DNA from: Sphingomonadaceae bacterium
GTDB taxonomy: Bacteria > Pseudomonadota > Alphaproteobacteria > Sphingomonadales > Sphingomonadaceae
Reading direction: 5' to 3'
Length of the DNA stretch: 9,001 nucleotides
Assembly (NCBI GenBank): GCA_020446665.1
Contig: JAGREF010000113.1
Span: 1 to 9,001 of the forward strand
Below, one piece after another: positions 1-6,071 of this stretch. The position numbers were made by a program, and so were the translations under genes. The number at the start of each line of letters is the position of its first letter. The stretch's first letter is position 1. The notes under the pieces were generated by a model that was not told where the DNA came from, searched no databases, and was given only the letters and a program-made list of their open reading frames with translations.

Positions 1-547
1 TCATGCCCATTTCGAACACGCCAAAGCGGCTGCGCGCGGGCATGCGCGACAGGCTGAGCGGCACGCCGACATGGTTGTTGTAGCTGCGCACACTGCGATG
101 GGCATGCCCCCGGCTGCAGCGTTCCAGCGCGGCGAAGATCGCTTCCTTGACGCCAGTCTTGCCAACCGAGCCGGTCACCCCGATGCGCACGGCCTGCGCC
201 CGTTCGCGAGCAGCGGCGGCGAGCGCTTCCAGCGCGGCATTCGTGTCTGCCACCAGCACATGCGGATAATCGATCGGGCGGTTCACCACTGCAGCGGCTG
301 CGCCATTGGCAAAAGCCTTGTCGAGGAAACGGTGCCCGTCAGTCGCTTCGCCCTTCAGAGCGAAGAACAAATCGCCTTCGCGCACATCGCGGCTGTCAAT
401 TTCGACCCCGGCAACCTGAAAATCGTGGCTGGCCTTACCGCCGGTGGCAGCGGCAATGTCCTGCGCGTTCCATAGCGCCAGCGACAGCGCATCGCGGGCT
501 TCACGCGGCCATTGGCGCAGCGCCTTGAGGGCCAGTTGCCCGCTCAT
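1..547 (-). CDS. murF: MurF, UDP-MurNAc-tripeptide--D-Ala-D-Ala ligase (partial, N-terminal 182 residues)
   Basis: MurF is the cytoplasmic ATP-dependent ligase that adds D-alanyl-D-alanine to UDP-MurNAc-tripeptide, the last cytoplasmic step of pentapeptide synthesis. The visible 182 codons hold the N-terminal substrate-binding domain (about residues 28-115, including GVEIDSRDVREGDLFFALKGE) and the start of the ATPase domain. The P-loop is at 123-131 (GVTGSVGKT), followed by the family sequence SYNNHVGVPLSLSRMP at 155-170 and FEMGM at the edge. The gene continues beyond position 1. It starts at ATG 547-545, overlapping the murE TGA stop in an ATGA tetranucleotide, with AGGGGG at 560-555 as a Shine-Dalgarno sequence 7 bases upstream. 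It is the last visible gene of the mraZ operon. Family identity is clear; only completeness is unknown. Confidence 0.95.
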   Translation of the reverse strand, partial: MSGQLALKALRQWPREARDALSLALWNAQDIAAATGGKASHDFQVAGVEIDSRDVREGDLFFALKGEATDGHRFLDKAFANGAAAAVVNRPIDYPHVLVADTNAALEALAAAARERAQAVRIGVTGSVGKTGVKEAIFAALERCSRGHAHRSVRSYNNHVGVPLSLSRMPARSRFGVFEMGM

Positions 548-2019
548 TGCCCGGCCCCCTGCGGGATCGCACATTCACGCGCAACTTCGACATCATCGAA
601 CGGCAAAATCCGCATAGAATCTCCTGCGCCGACAATCTGGCCCTGTTCGTGGCCCTTGCCGGCAATCAACACGATATCATCCGGTCCCGCGCGCAGGATC
701 GCTGCCGCAATCGCCTCGCGCCGGTCTGCGATCTCCGTTGCCCCTTGCGCGCCATGCAGCACAGCCTGACGGATCGCGGCTGCCTCTTCGCCGCGCGGGT
801 TGTCATCTGTCACGATCACGATGTCCGAAAGCTCCGCCGCCACGCGCCCCATCGGTTCGCGCTTGCCCTTGTCGCGGTCACCCCCGGCACCGAAGACAGT
901 GATGAGGCGGCCCGTGACATGCGGACGCAATGCCGCAATTGCGGCCTCCAGCGCATCGGGCGTATGCGCGTAATCCACATAAATCGGTGCCCCAGCGGCA
1001 GAAATAGCTGCCCGTTCCAGCCGCCCGCGCACGGGCTGCAAGCGGCCCAGCGCATCAAAAGTGGCTTTGGCATCGCCGCCTGTGGCAATTACCAGCGCCG
1101 CTGAAACCAGCGCATTGGCGGCCTGATAGGCGCCGATCAGCGGCAAATGAACTTTCCGCTCCTGCCCTTCATAGGCAATCGTCAGTTCCTGCCCCAACTG
1201 GCTGGGGGAGCGGGCGAGAAGGCGCAGATTCTCGCCTTTCTCGCCCACCGTAAACACGCGCAAATTCTGCTGCTGCGCGTGCCCACAGGCACGGCGGGCC
1301 CACTCATCCCCGCCATCCCATATGATCGCATGGCCCCCATCGCTGACAACCTCGTCAAACAGCCGCATCTTGGCGGCGAAATATTCTTCCATCGTGCCGT
1401 GATAATCGAGATGGTCACGGCTGAGATTGGTGAAGGCGCCGGCAGCCACAGGCAGGCCTTCATTGCGATATTGCGAAAGGCCGTGGCTGGAAGCTTCGTA
1501 AGCCACATGGCTCACCCCTTCGCGGGCGAGGCCGTGCATGTTCGACAGGAAGGTTACGATATCCGGCGTGGTCATTCCGGTGGACACGCTGCCATCGGGC
1601 GTGGTCACCCCCAGCGTACCGATAGAGGCCGCGCTATGCCCCGCCATGCGCCATAGCTGGCGCGTCATTTCCACATTGGAAGTCTTGCCATTGGTTCCGG
1701 TAACCGCAACGATTGTGCCGGGCACAGGGGCGAAGAATTGCGCCGCAAGCAGGGCAAAGGCGCGGCGCGGTTCCGGGTCGGCAATATGGACTGCCCCCTC
1801 CACCTTCACCCCCGGCGCAGCGACCACTGCCACTGCCCCCGCATCAATGGCGGCAGGGATAAAATCCTCCCCATTGAATTTGGCACCGCGAAAGGCACCA
1901 AAGACCGTGCCAGGCGCCACTTTGCGATTATCAATCGCAAAGCCGGTCACCCCGGCAGAACCATCTGCGCCGTCGGGCAAGACAAGGCCCGCAGCCTGTA
2001 CAAGGCGGCCCAGCGTCAC
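544..2019 (-). CDS. murE: MurE, UDP-MurNAc-L-Ala-D-Glu--meso-diaminopimelate ligase
   Basis: MurE adds the third peptide residue to UDP-MurNAc-L-Ala-D-Glu in the cytoplasm, using ATP. The protein has 491 residues, normal for the family. Visible motifs in order are the P-loop TGTNGKTS (107-114), TTPD (150-153), NLSRDHLDYHG (198-208), AAKMRLF with the probable carbamylated lysine K217, YAHTPDAL (350-357), FGAGGDRDKGKR (376-387) and GKGHE (454-458). DDNPR at 405-409 is the signature associated with meso-diaminopimelate as substrate, as expected for a Gram-negative bacterium. The start codon is GTG (2019-2017), not ATG. It overlaps the ftsI TGA in a GTGA tetranucleotide, and a GGGGG tract lies about 8 bases upstream. 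The next gene, murF, overlaps its stop. The identity is secure, and the GTG start is supported by the overlap and by the family N-terminus beginning here. Confidence 0.97.
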   Translation of the reverse strand: MTLGRLVQAAGLVLPDGADGSAGVTGFAIDNRKVAPGTVFGAFRGAKFNGEDFIPAAIDAGAVAVVAAPGVKVEGAVHIADPEPRRAFALLAAQFFAPVPGTIVAVTGTNGKTSNVEMTRQLWRMAGHSAASIGTLGVTTPDGSVSTGMTTPDIVTFLSNMHGLAREGVSHVAYEASSHGLSQYRNEGLPVAAGAFTNLSRDHLDYHGTMEEYFAAKMRLFDEVVSDGGHAIIWDGGDEWARRACGHAQQQNLRVFTVGEKGENLRLLARSPSQLGQELTIAYEGQERKVHLPLIGAYQAANALVSAALVIATGGDAKATFDALGRLQPVRGRLERAAISAAGAPIYVDYAHTPDALEAAIAALRPHVTGRLITVFGAGGDRDKGKREPMGRVAAELSDIVIVTDDNPRGEEAAAIRQAVLHGAQGATEIADRREAIAAAILRAGPDDIVLIAGKGHEQGQIVGAGDSMRILPFDDVEVARECAIPQGAGQ

Positions 2020-3740
2020 TGGCTTGCCCCCGGCACCAGCGGGCGCAGATCAGACAGGTCGATATCGCGCGTATTATCCGGCCGCACACCCAGCATTGGC
2101 CCGATACGCGGGACCAGCCGCCCGACAATCGGCGCGGCGTTCCAGGCTGCCGTGCGCTGGAAGGAGCTGGCCGTGGTCCCCTTGGGTTCATCCAGCATGA
2201 TCACCACCACATAACGCGGACGATCCATCGGGAACGCAGCCGCAAAGGTCGAAACCAGAGACTTCTTGCGATAGCCGCCATTGCCCGGCTTTTCCGCAGA
2301 GCCGGTCTTGCCCCCCACGCGATAGCCGGGAGCATCCGCATTGCGGCCCGTGCCATAGACCGCAATCATGCGCAGCAGCTGGCGCATGCGCGAAGAGGTA
2401 GAAGCCTTGAACACGCGGCGTCCACGCGGGGCCTCACCCGGCTCCAGCTTGCGCAAGGTGGCAGGGCGCCACACACCGCCATTGACCATCGCCGCATAGG
2501 CACCGGCCAGATGCAGCGGGGTCACCGCGATACCATGGCCATAGCTGACGGTCATATTGCGCAGACGCGGCCAGTTATCGCCCGGCCAAATCGGATGGCC
2601 ACGGGCAGGCAGCTCGATATAGGGCCGTTCATTCATCCCCAGATCGACCATGGTCTGGCGCAGCCGCTTGCTGCCCAGCTCATCTGCAATCTGTGCAGTG
2701 ACGATATTGGAGGAATGGATCAGCGTTTCCGGGACATTCAGCGACGCGCCAATCGTATGGCTGTCACGGATCTTGAAGCGGCCAATCTCCAGCGGGCGAT
2801 TGGCCTGATAACGCTTGCCAAAATCGCGCACCACCCCGGCATCAATCGCAGCGGCAACCGTGATCGGCTTGAAGGTGGAGCCCAGTTCATAGACCTGGTT
2901 GGTCACCCGGTTGAACATGTATTTCTGGCCTTGCGCATCGATCTTGTTGGGATCGAATTCCGGCAGGGAAGCCAGCGCCAGCACTTCGCCCGTATCCACA
3001 TCCAGCACAATGCCAGCCGCACCCATGGCGTTGGTTGCCAGCATCCCGCGGCGGAGCTCATCCTCCAGCGCCCCTTGCGCGCGCAGGTCTATCGACAAAG
3101 CCACCGGCGTGCCGCGCTTGGCAGGATCGGTGAGGTGATCGTCGAGCACCTGTTCCATGCCCACCCGGCCATGGCCGTCCGATGCGACATAGCCCAGCAC
3201 ATGCGCGCCCATGGAACCTTGCGGATAATGGCGATCGGTTTCCTGCGGCAATTCCAGCGCCAGCTCGCCAATATCATGCACCCGATTGGCATCTTCGGGC
3301 AGGACACGGCGGCGAATATAACCCGCCTTGCCCGTAGCCAGCCGGGCAGCAACATCTTCCACATCAAGGTCCGGGAAAATCGCCTTCAATGCCTGCGCGA
3401 CCTCTTTCGGGCTCTTGACCAGCGGATTGGACGGGTCACCCAGCGCATTGGGATTGTACCACAGCGCATAGGCCGGGAATGCCCGCGCCAGCGCCACACC
3501 GTTGCGGTCAGTAATCTCGCCGCGCGGCGGCAAAAGCGCCTCTTCCAGCGATGCGGAGGAAGTCGTGCTGCCCGTTACCCCCAGAAAGCCGATGCGGACA
3601 ATCGCCACCAGCGCCAGAAAGGCAAAGCCCAGCGCCACCCACAGCACCCGCATACGGGCGGTGTTGAGCGAACGCTGGCGGATTGTGAACAGCTGCACCC
3701 GGCCCAGCGAGATCGCCGTGCTGACCGTCATGGTGTTCAT
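2016..3740 (-). CDS. ftsI: FtsI (PBP3), septal peptidoglycan D,D-transpeptidase
   Basis: FtsI is the class B penicillin-binding protein that cross-links septal peptidoglycan in the periplasm, working with FtsW in the divisome. The 574-residue protein has a short cytoplasmic N-terminus, one membrane segment (about 31-55), a PBP dimerisation domain (about 70-210, with RGEITDRNG at 73-81), and a transpeptidase domain (about 240-545). The catalytic motifs are complete: STFK at 288-291 with nucleophile S288, SSN at 343-345 and KTG at 478-480. It starts at ATG 3740-3738, overlapping the upstream stop in ATGA, with GGAGG at 3752-3748, 7 bases before the start. A second in-frame ATG lies three codons downstream, but the first fits the overlap and the ribosome binding site. 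It sits between the ftsL-like gene and murE, its usual dcw position. Confidence 0.97.
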   Translation of the reverse strand: MNTMTVSTAISLGRVQLFTIRQRSLNTARMRVLWVALGFAFLALVAIVRIGFLGVTGSTTSSASLEEALLPPRGEITDRNGVALARAFPAYALWYNPNALGDPSNPLVKSPKEVAQALKAIFPDLDVEDVAARLATGKAGYIRRRVLPEDANRVHDIGELALELPQETDRHYPQGSMGAHVLGYVASDGHGRVGMEQVLDDHLTDPAKRGTPVALSIDLRAQGALEDELRRGMLATNAMGAAGIVLDVDTGEVLALASLPEFDPNKIDAQGQKYMFNRVTNQVYELGSTFKPITVAAAIDAGVVRDFGKRYQANRPLEIGRFKIRDSHTIGASLNVPETLIHSSNIVTAQIADELGSKRLRQTMVDLGMNERPYIELPARGHPIWPGDNWPRLRNMTVSYGHGIAVTPLHLAGAYAAMVNGGVWRPATLRKLEPGEAPRGRRVFKASTSSRMRQLLRMIAVYGTGRNADAPGYRVGGKTGSAEKPGNGGYRKKSLVSTFAAAFPMDRPRYVVVIMLDEPKGTTASSFQRTAAWNAAPIVGRLVPRIGPMLGVRPDNTRDIDLSDLRPLVPGASQ

Positions 3741-4249
3741 TCGGCAGCCTCCGCCGCCATCGCAATCCCGCCGGTCGCCTTCACGCTGAGCGTTTCCGCC
3801 AGTCCGGTGAGCGTATCTTCGGATTGCTGGACCTTGGCCGCTTTCTGGATCGGCTTGCCGGTCAAGGGAGAGACCATCGCCGGATAGCCGTCATTGCCTT
3901 CACCCGGCTGCGGTGCGCGGGCCACCCGGATGGGGTCGGGCGCATTGGCACCGCGCGGCTGGCCCAGCTGCGCCAATTGGCGCTCGCTTTCAAGGTACTG
4001 GTCCGCCTCCGGAGCCTTGTATCCGAATTCCACCGCATTCCAATCGGCCAGCTGCTGCTGGTTAGCGCGGGTCTGGAATTCGGTTTCCAACAGGATCTTC
4101 TTGCGTTCCAGAGCAACGATCTGGCGCTCTGCCAGCCGCACTTCGCTCTTCACTGCGTTGACCCGAAAAGTCAGTGCAAGGAAGGCGGTGAAGCAAATAG
4201 CCAGCACCACAACCCAGCCGATCTGACGAAGGCGACTACCAGCGATCAT
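3737..4249 (-). CDS. ftsL: FtsL-like cell division membrane protein
   Basis: This 170-residue bitopic membrane protein occupies the ftsL slot between rsmH and ftsI. It has a short N-terminus, one hydrophobic segment (about 10-29), then a heptad-like stretch rich in Leu, Glu, Gln and Arg (about 32-68) that should form a periplasmic coiled coil, and a low-complexity tail. This is the FtsL/LpoB-independent, small bitopic architecture; FtsL is known to pair with FtsB and FtsQ and to help activate FtsWI. FtsL sequences diverge strongly, so the call rests on position and topology more than on residue identity. The protein is longer than typical FtsL (about 100-120 residues) because of a tail of about 90 residues rich in Pro, Gly and Ala. 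The ATG overlaps the rsmH TAA by one base (TAATG). The C-terminus overlaps the ftsI start. Confidence 0.82.
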   Translation of the reverse strand: MIAGSRLRQIGWVVVLAICFTAFLALTFRVNAVKSEVRLAERQIVALERKKILLETEFQTRANQQQLADWNAVEFGYKAPEADQYLESERQLAQLGQPRGANAPDPIRVARAPQPGEGNDGYPAMVSPLTGKPIQKAAKVQQSEDTLTGLAETLSVKATGGIAMAAEAAE

Positions 4250-5205
4250 TATGCAGCCTCCTTTCGGGCAGGCGCATCGCTGCGCACTGCATGACGTAAG
4301 GTGGAAGAACGGGCGCGGGGATTGCGGGCAATCTCGGCTTCACCGGGGCGGATTGCCTTGGAAACTTTCTCAAACACCGGCGCTGCACCGGCGGTAGCCG
4401 GCAAATGGCGCGAACCACCGCCGGTGGAGGATGCATCGCGCAGAAAACGCTTTACGATCCGGTCTTCGAGGCTGTGAAAACTGACCACGGCCAGCCGCCC
4501 GCCGCAGCGCAGCAGCACTTCTGCGGCGTGCAAGCCCTCTTCCAGTTCGTCCAGTTCGCCATTCACATGAATGCGCACCGCCTGAAAACTGCGCGTGGCC
4601 GGGTCTTTTGGTGCACCGGAGCGATAGCCGAGCGCCTTGCGCACCACACGGGCCAGATCGCCGGTCGTCTCCAGCGGGCGCGCAGCGACAATCGCGCGGG
4701 CCACGCGGCGGCTCTGGCGCTCTTCGCCATAGTGGTAGAGCACATCGGCAATCGCACCCTCATCAGCGCTGTTGAGGAAATCCGCCGCGCTTTCGCCATC
4801 CTGGCTCATGCGCATGTCGAGCGGGCCATCGGCGGAAAAGGCAAAGCCGCGCCCGGCCTGATCCAGCTGCATGGACGAGACGCCAATATCCATGGCAATG
4901 CCATCGACCTGCGCCACGCCAGCCTCGGCCAGCGATGCGACCATTTCAGAGAAACGGCGCGGATGGAGGATCAGGCGCGGCGGGTCTTCGCGCGTTTCAG
5001 GCCATTGGCTCCCAGCTGCAATGGCATCGGGATCGCGATCAAAGGCGTGGACTGTCGCGCCGCGTTCGAGGATCGCTCGGGTATAGCCGCCCGCGCCGAA
5101 AGTGGCATCGACAATGACATCGCCCGGCTGCGGGTCGAGCGCAGCGATCACTTCATCCAGCAGGACGGGGATATGCGGGGCCTGGCTTTGCGGGAGGGCG
5201 CTCAT
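4249..5205 (-). CDS. rsmH: RsmH (MraW), 16S rRNA (cytosine-1402-N4)-methyltransferase
   Basis: RsmH uses S-adenosylmethionine to methylate N4 of C1402 in 16S rRNA, at the ribosomal P site, and is a near-universal dcw gene. The 318-residue length is standard. Motifs seen: HIPVLLDEV (11-19), the SAM-binding loop [14 protein letters not shown] (33-46), acidic AFDRDPDA (54-61), [10 protein letters not shown] (106-115), [14 protein letters not shown] (120-133), [11 protein letters not shown] (211-221), [14 protein letters not shown] (241-254) and the C-terminal [10 protein letters not shown] (295-304). It starts at ATG 5205-5203, overlapping the mraZ TGA in ATGA. The Shine-Dalgarno sequence is weak (a GA-rich purine run), so translation probably depends on coupling to mraZ. 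All key motifs are present and there is no sign of damage. Confidence 0.98.
   Translation of the reverse strand: MSALPQSQAPHIPVLLDEVIAALDPQPGDVIVDATFGAGGYTRAILERGATVHAFDRDPDAIAAGSQWPETREDPPRLILHPRRFSEMVASLAEAGVAQVDGIAMDIGVSSMQLDQAGRGFAFSADGPLDMRMSQDGESAADFLNSADEGAIADVLYHYGEERQSRRVARAIVAARPLETTGDLARVVRKALGYRSGAPKDPATRSFQAVRIHVNGELDELEEGLHAAEVLLRCGGRLAVVSFHSLEDRIVKRFLRDASSTGGGSRHLPATAGAAPVFEKVSKAIRPGEAEIARNPRARSSTLRHAVRSDAPARKEAA
4250..4264 (-). promoter_or_regulatory. Strong Shine-Dalgarno of the ftsL-like gene, inside rsmH
   Basis: AAAGGAGG at 4264-4257 ends 7 bases before ATG 4249-4247 and lies within the last codons of rsmH. It is the best ribosome binding site in the window and fixes the start of the ftsL-like gene at the TAATG junction. 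It suggests that this gene can initiate independently, unlike rsmH, whose site is weak. Confidence 0.75.
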
Positions 5206-5702
5206 TTCTTCTTCGCCTTCGCTTCCGCTTCGGCCACGAGATTGGCGCAGGCAGCCTGCGCGCTTTCCCAGCCAGCGCCCATTTGCTGCAGCTCCGCCGG
5301 ATTCCAGATGGTGAAGAAGCGCCCCGCGCCCTGGAAATAGAGCCCGTCCTCTACCTTGCCGAGCGTGGTAAGGTGATCGGGCATGACGAAGCGGCCGCTG
5401 TCATCAAAGGGGACTTCGACAAAGCCGAACAGCTGCATGGCGCGCAGATCACGGTCAAAATCCTTGCCCGTTTCGATAGCGATGCGCTCTTCACGGTCGA
5501 GCTGCTCTTCCAGCTCCGGCTTGCGCGACAGACCGAAGCCGACGAGACAATTCCAGCGTTCATGCTTGGCAAGGCACAGGACACGGCCATCGCTGGAATC
5601 GCGCACGGCCTTGCGGAACAAGGGAGGCAGCACAAAGCGGCCCTTATCGCCCTGCGGCGAATAGGCCTGCCCGCTGAAACCTCCCTGCAGCCCCGCTGCC
5701 AC
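5202..5702 (-). CDS. mraZ: MraZ, transcriptional regulator of the dcw operon
   Basis: MraZ is a ring-forming DNA-binding protein of the SpoVT/AbrB-like fold that, in studied bacteria, controls its own operon by binding GGG-containing direct repeats upstream. The protein has two tandem MraZ halves: GDKGRFVLP (18-26) and DDSGRFVMP (100-108), numbered from GTG. It also has [20 protein letters not shown] between them, FTIWNP near 130 and a Lys-rich C-terminus. The start is uncertain. I chose GTG 5702-5700 (166 residues), which gives a near-standard N-terminus and has a GGGGGA tract about 7-8 bases upstream. TTG 5753-5751 (183 residues) is in frame, but its AGAAGG is only 2 bases away. An in-frame stop at 5792-5790 rules out a longer form. 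In the first half the residue usually Asp in DxxxR is Gly. It is the first gene of the operon. Confidence 0.93.
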   Translation of the reverse strand: MAAGLQGGFSGQAYSPQGDKGRFVLPPLFRKAVRDSSDGRVLCLAKHERWNCLVGFGLSRKPELEEQLDREERIAIETGKDFDRDLRAMQLFGFVEVPFDDSGRFVMPDHLTTLGKVEDGLYFQGAGRFFTIWNPAELQQMGAGWESAQAACANLVAEAEAKAKKK

Positions 5703-5831
5703 TTTACCGTCCCCCGTCTCTGGGCCCGTCCCTGGACCCGCACGAATGGACAAAGCCTTCTCGCCCGATCCCGCGCATGCGAAACCGGCTCACCCGACCG
5801 CTGGCCGGATGCAGGACGAAACAAGCTGTCC

Positions 5832-5873
5832 GATGGAAGGTTTAACTAACGCGGGCACCCCGGGGATGGAAGG
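5832..5873. repeat. 9-base direct repeat in the mraZ leader
   Basis: GATGGAAGG occurs at 5832-5840 and again at 5865-5873, 33 bases apart, about three helical turns. The second copy overlaps the GGG box series near the promoter. On the transcript both copies read CCUUCCAUC. Its role is unknown; two exact 9-base copies this close are unlikely, but not impossible, by chance. Confidence 0.4.
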
Positions 5874-5895
5874 GAAAAAAGCGGGTAATCCGGGG
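5852..5895 (+). repeat. Phased GGG box array next to the mraZ promoter (candidate MraZ operator)
   Basis: On the plus strand five short boxes of the form (C/A)GGGN begin at 5852 (CGGGC), 5861 (CGGGG), 5871 (AGGGA), 5882 (CGGGT) and 5891 (CGGGG). The steps are 9, 10, 11 and 9 bases, about one helical turn. The series starts right after the predicted -10 box and runs into the mraZ leader. Known MraZ operators are TGGGN direct repeats about 10 bases apart near the mraZ promoter, so both form and place fit. The boxes here have C or A instead of T in first position and lie on the strand opposite to the gene. MraZ binding is inferred. Confidence 0.45.
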
Positions 5896-5925
5896 ATTAT
5901 ACGGTAAATATATGATTAATATCTA
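5896..5925 (-). promoter_or_regulatory. Predicted mraZ (dcw operon) promoter
   Basis: On the minus strand there is an exact TATAAT -10 box at 5901-5896. A weak -35 candidate TAGATA lies at 5925-5920 (4 of 6 to TTGACA) with an 18-base spacer. The box sits at the downstream end of an AT-rich island in an otherwise GC-rich window. Transcription would start near 5890-5888 and give a leader of about 190 bases to the GTG start of mraZ. The -35 is poor, so an activator may be needed, and the CtrA-like box fills the spacer. The -10 match is direct; promoter function is inferred. Confidence 0.55.
5904..5919 (-). promoter_or_regulatory. CtrA-like box in the mraZ promoter spacer
   Basis: The minus strand reads TTAA (5919-5916), seven bases, then TTTAC (5908-5904). 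This matches the alphaproteobacterial CtrA consensus TTAA-N7-TTAAC with one mismatch. It lies wholly between the predicted -35 and -10, a place where a bound CtrA dimer would be expected to block rather than recruit polymerase. CtrA is a known regulator of division genes in alphaproteobacteria. AT-rich DNA yields such matches by chance, so this is a candidate only. Confidence 0.35.
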
Positions 5926-5989
5926 TTTTTATCGTAAATCTTTGCACCAAAAGCCTGCAGCGCTGAATCAGGAATCACCTGCAAACCCA

Positions 5990-6009
5990 TGGATTCCCGT
6001 CCGAATCCA
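5990..6009. repeat. Perfect inverted repeat 2 (7-base arms)
   Basis: TGGATTC (5990-5996) and GAATCCA (6003-6009) are perfect inverted arms around CCGTCC. It lies 15 bases beyond the first inverted repeat in the transcribed direction and is also not followed by a T-run on the minus strand. Two such palindromes in tandem between two operons suggest a double hairpin at the end of the upstream transcript, or a dimer-binding operator for the dcw promoter. Confidence 0.45.
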
Positions 6010-6024
6010 CAAGCGTCCCGTATT

Positions 6025-6042
6025 ATCCCCACTAATGGGGAT
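6025..6042. repeat. Perfect inverted repeat 1 (7-base arms)
   Basis: ATCCCCA (6025-6031) and TGGGGAT (6036-6042) are perfect inverted arms around a 4-base loop, 30 bases after the stop codon of the upstream gene. As RNA from the minus strand it would form a stable short hairpin, but no T-run follows on that strand, so it is not a standard intrinsic terminator. It could aid termination, protect the 3' end, or be a protein site. Confidence 0.5.
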
Positions 6043-6071
6043 CGCTTTTCCCGTGATTTCCCCGATTGCGT

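Larger units (their letters stand above)
5985..6064 (-). repeat. Second phased GGG box series upstream of the mraZ promoter
   Basis: On the minus strand, boxes begin at 6064 (CGGGG), 6053 (CGGGA), 6031 (TGGGG), 6020 (CGGGA), 6009 (TGGAT, degenerate), 5999 (CGGGA) and 5989 (TGGGT). Steps are 11, 22, 11, 11, 10 and 10, so all fall close to one helical phase with one empty slot. Three copies share the exact six bases ACGGGA (6054-6049, 6021-6016, 6000-5995). The series is oriented opposite to the one beside the promoter and is separated from it by the AT-rich island. It could be a distal MraZ site, or a fortuitous product of the two inverted repeats that overlap it. Confidence 0.35.
5703..6071. 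other. Control region before mraZ (no gene)
   Basis: This 369-base gap is the only long stretch without a gene and I see no convincing coding sequence in it. Read on the minus strand from the upstream stop codon (6074-6072), it holds two perfect inverted repeats (6042-6025 and 6009-5990), then a moderately GC-rich stretch. An AT-rich island of about 45 bases (roughly 5942-5896) ends in a TATAAT box, and a GC-rich leader runs on to mraZ. GGG boxes repeat about every 10-11 bases at both ends, in opposite orientations. The base composition of the AT island contrasts sharply with the surrounding genes, which fits a promoter. Its sub-elements are listed separately. Confidence 0.85.

Noticed and set aside
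2511..3887. 458-codon open frame on the plus strand opposite ftsI
   Set aside because: It is the antisense of ftsI, produced by GC-rich codon bias; its product is rich in His, Arg and Gln, has no recognisable domain, and ftsI is complete with all its motifs.
4405..5340. 311-codon open frame on the plus strand opposite rsmH
   Set aside because: Antisense shadow of an intact rsmH with no family resemblance and no ribosome binding site.
6003..6011. DnaA-box-like sequence GAATCCACA
   Set aside because: Only 7 of 9 to TTATCCACA, single, and explained by the inverted repeat it lies in.
6025..6042. Intrinsic terminator for the upstream gene
   Set aside because: The stem is perfect, but no T-run follows on the minus strand. 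The T4 on the plus side serves no plus-strand gene.
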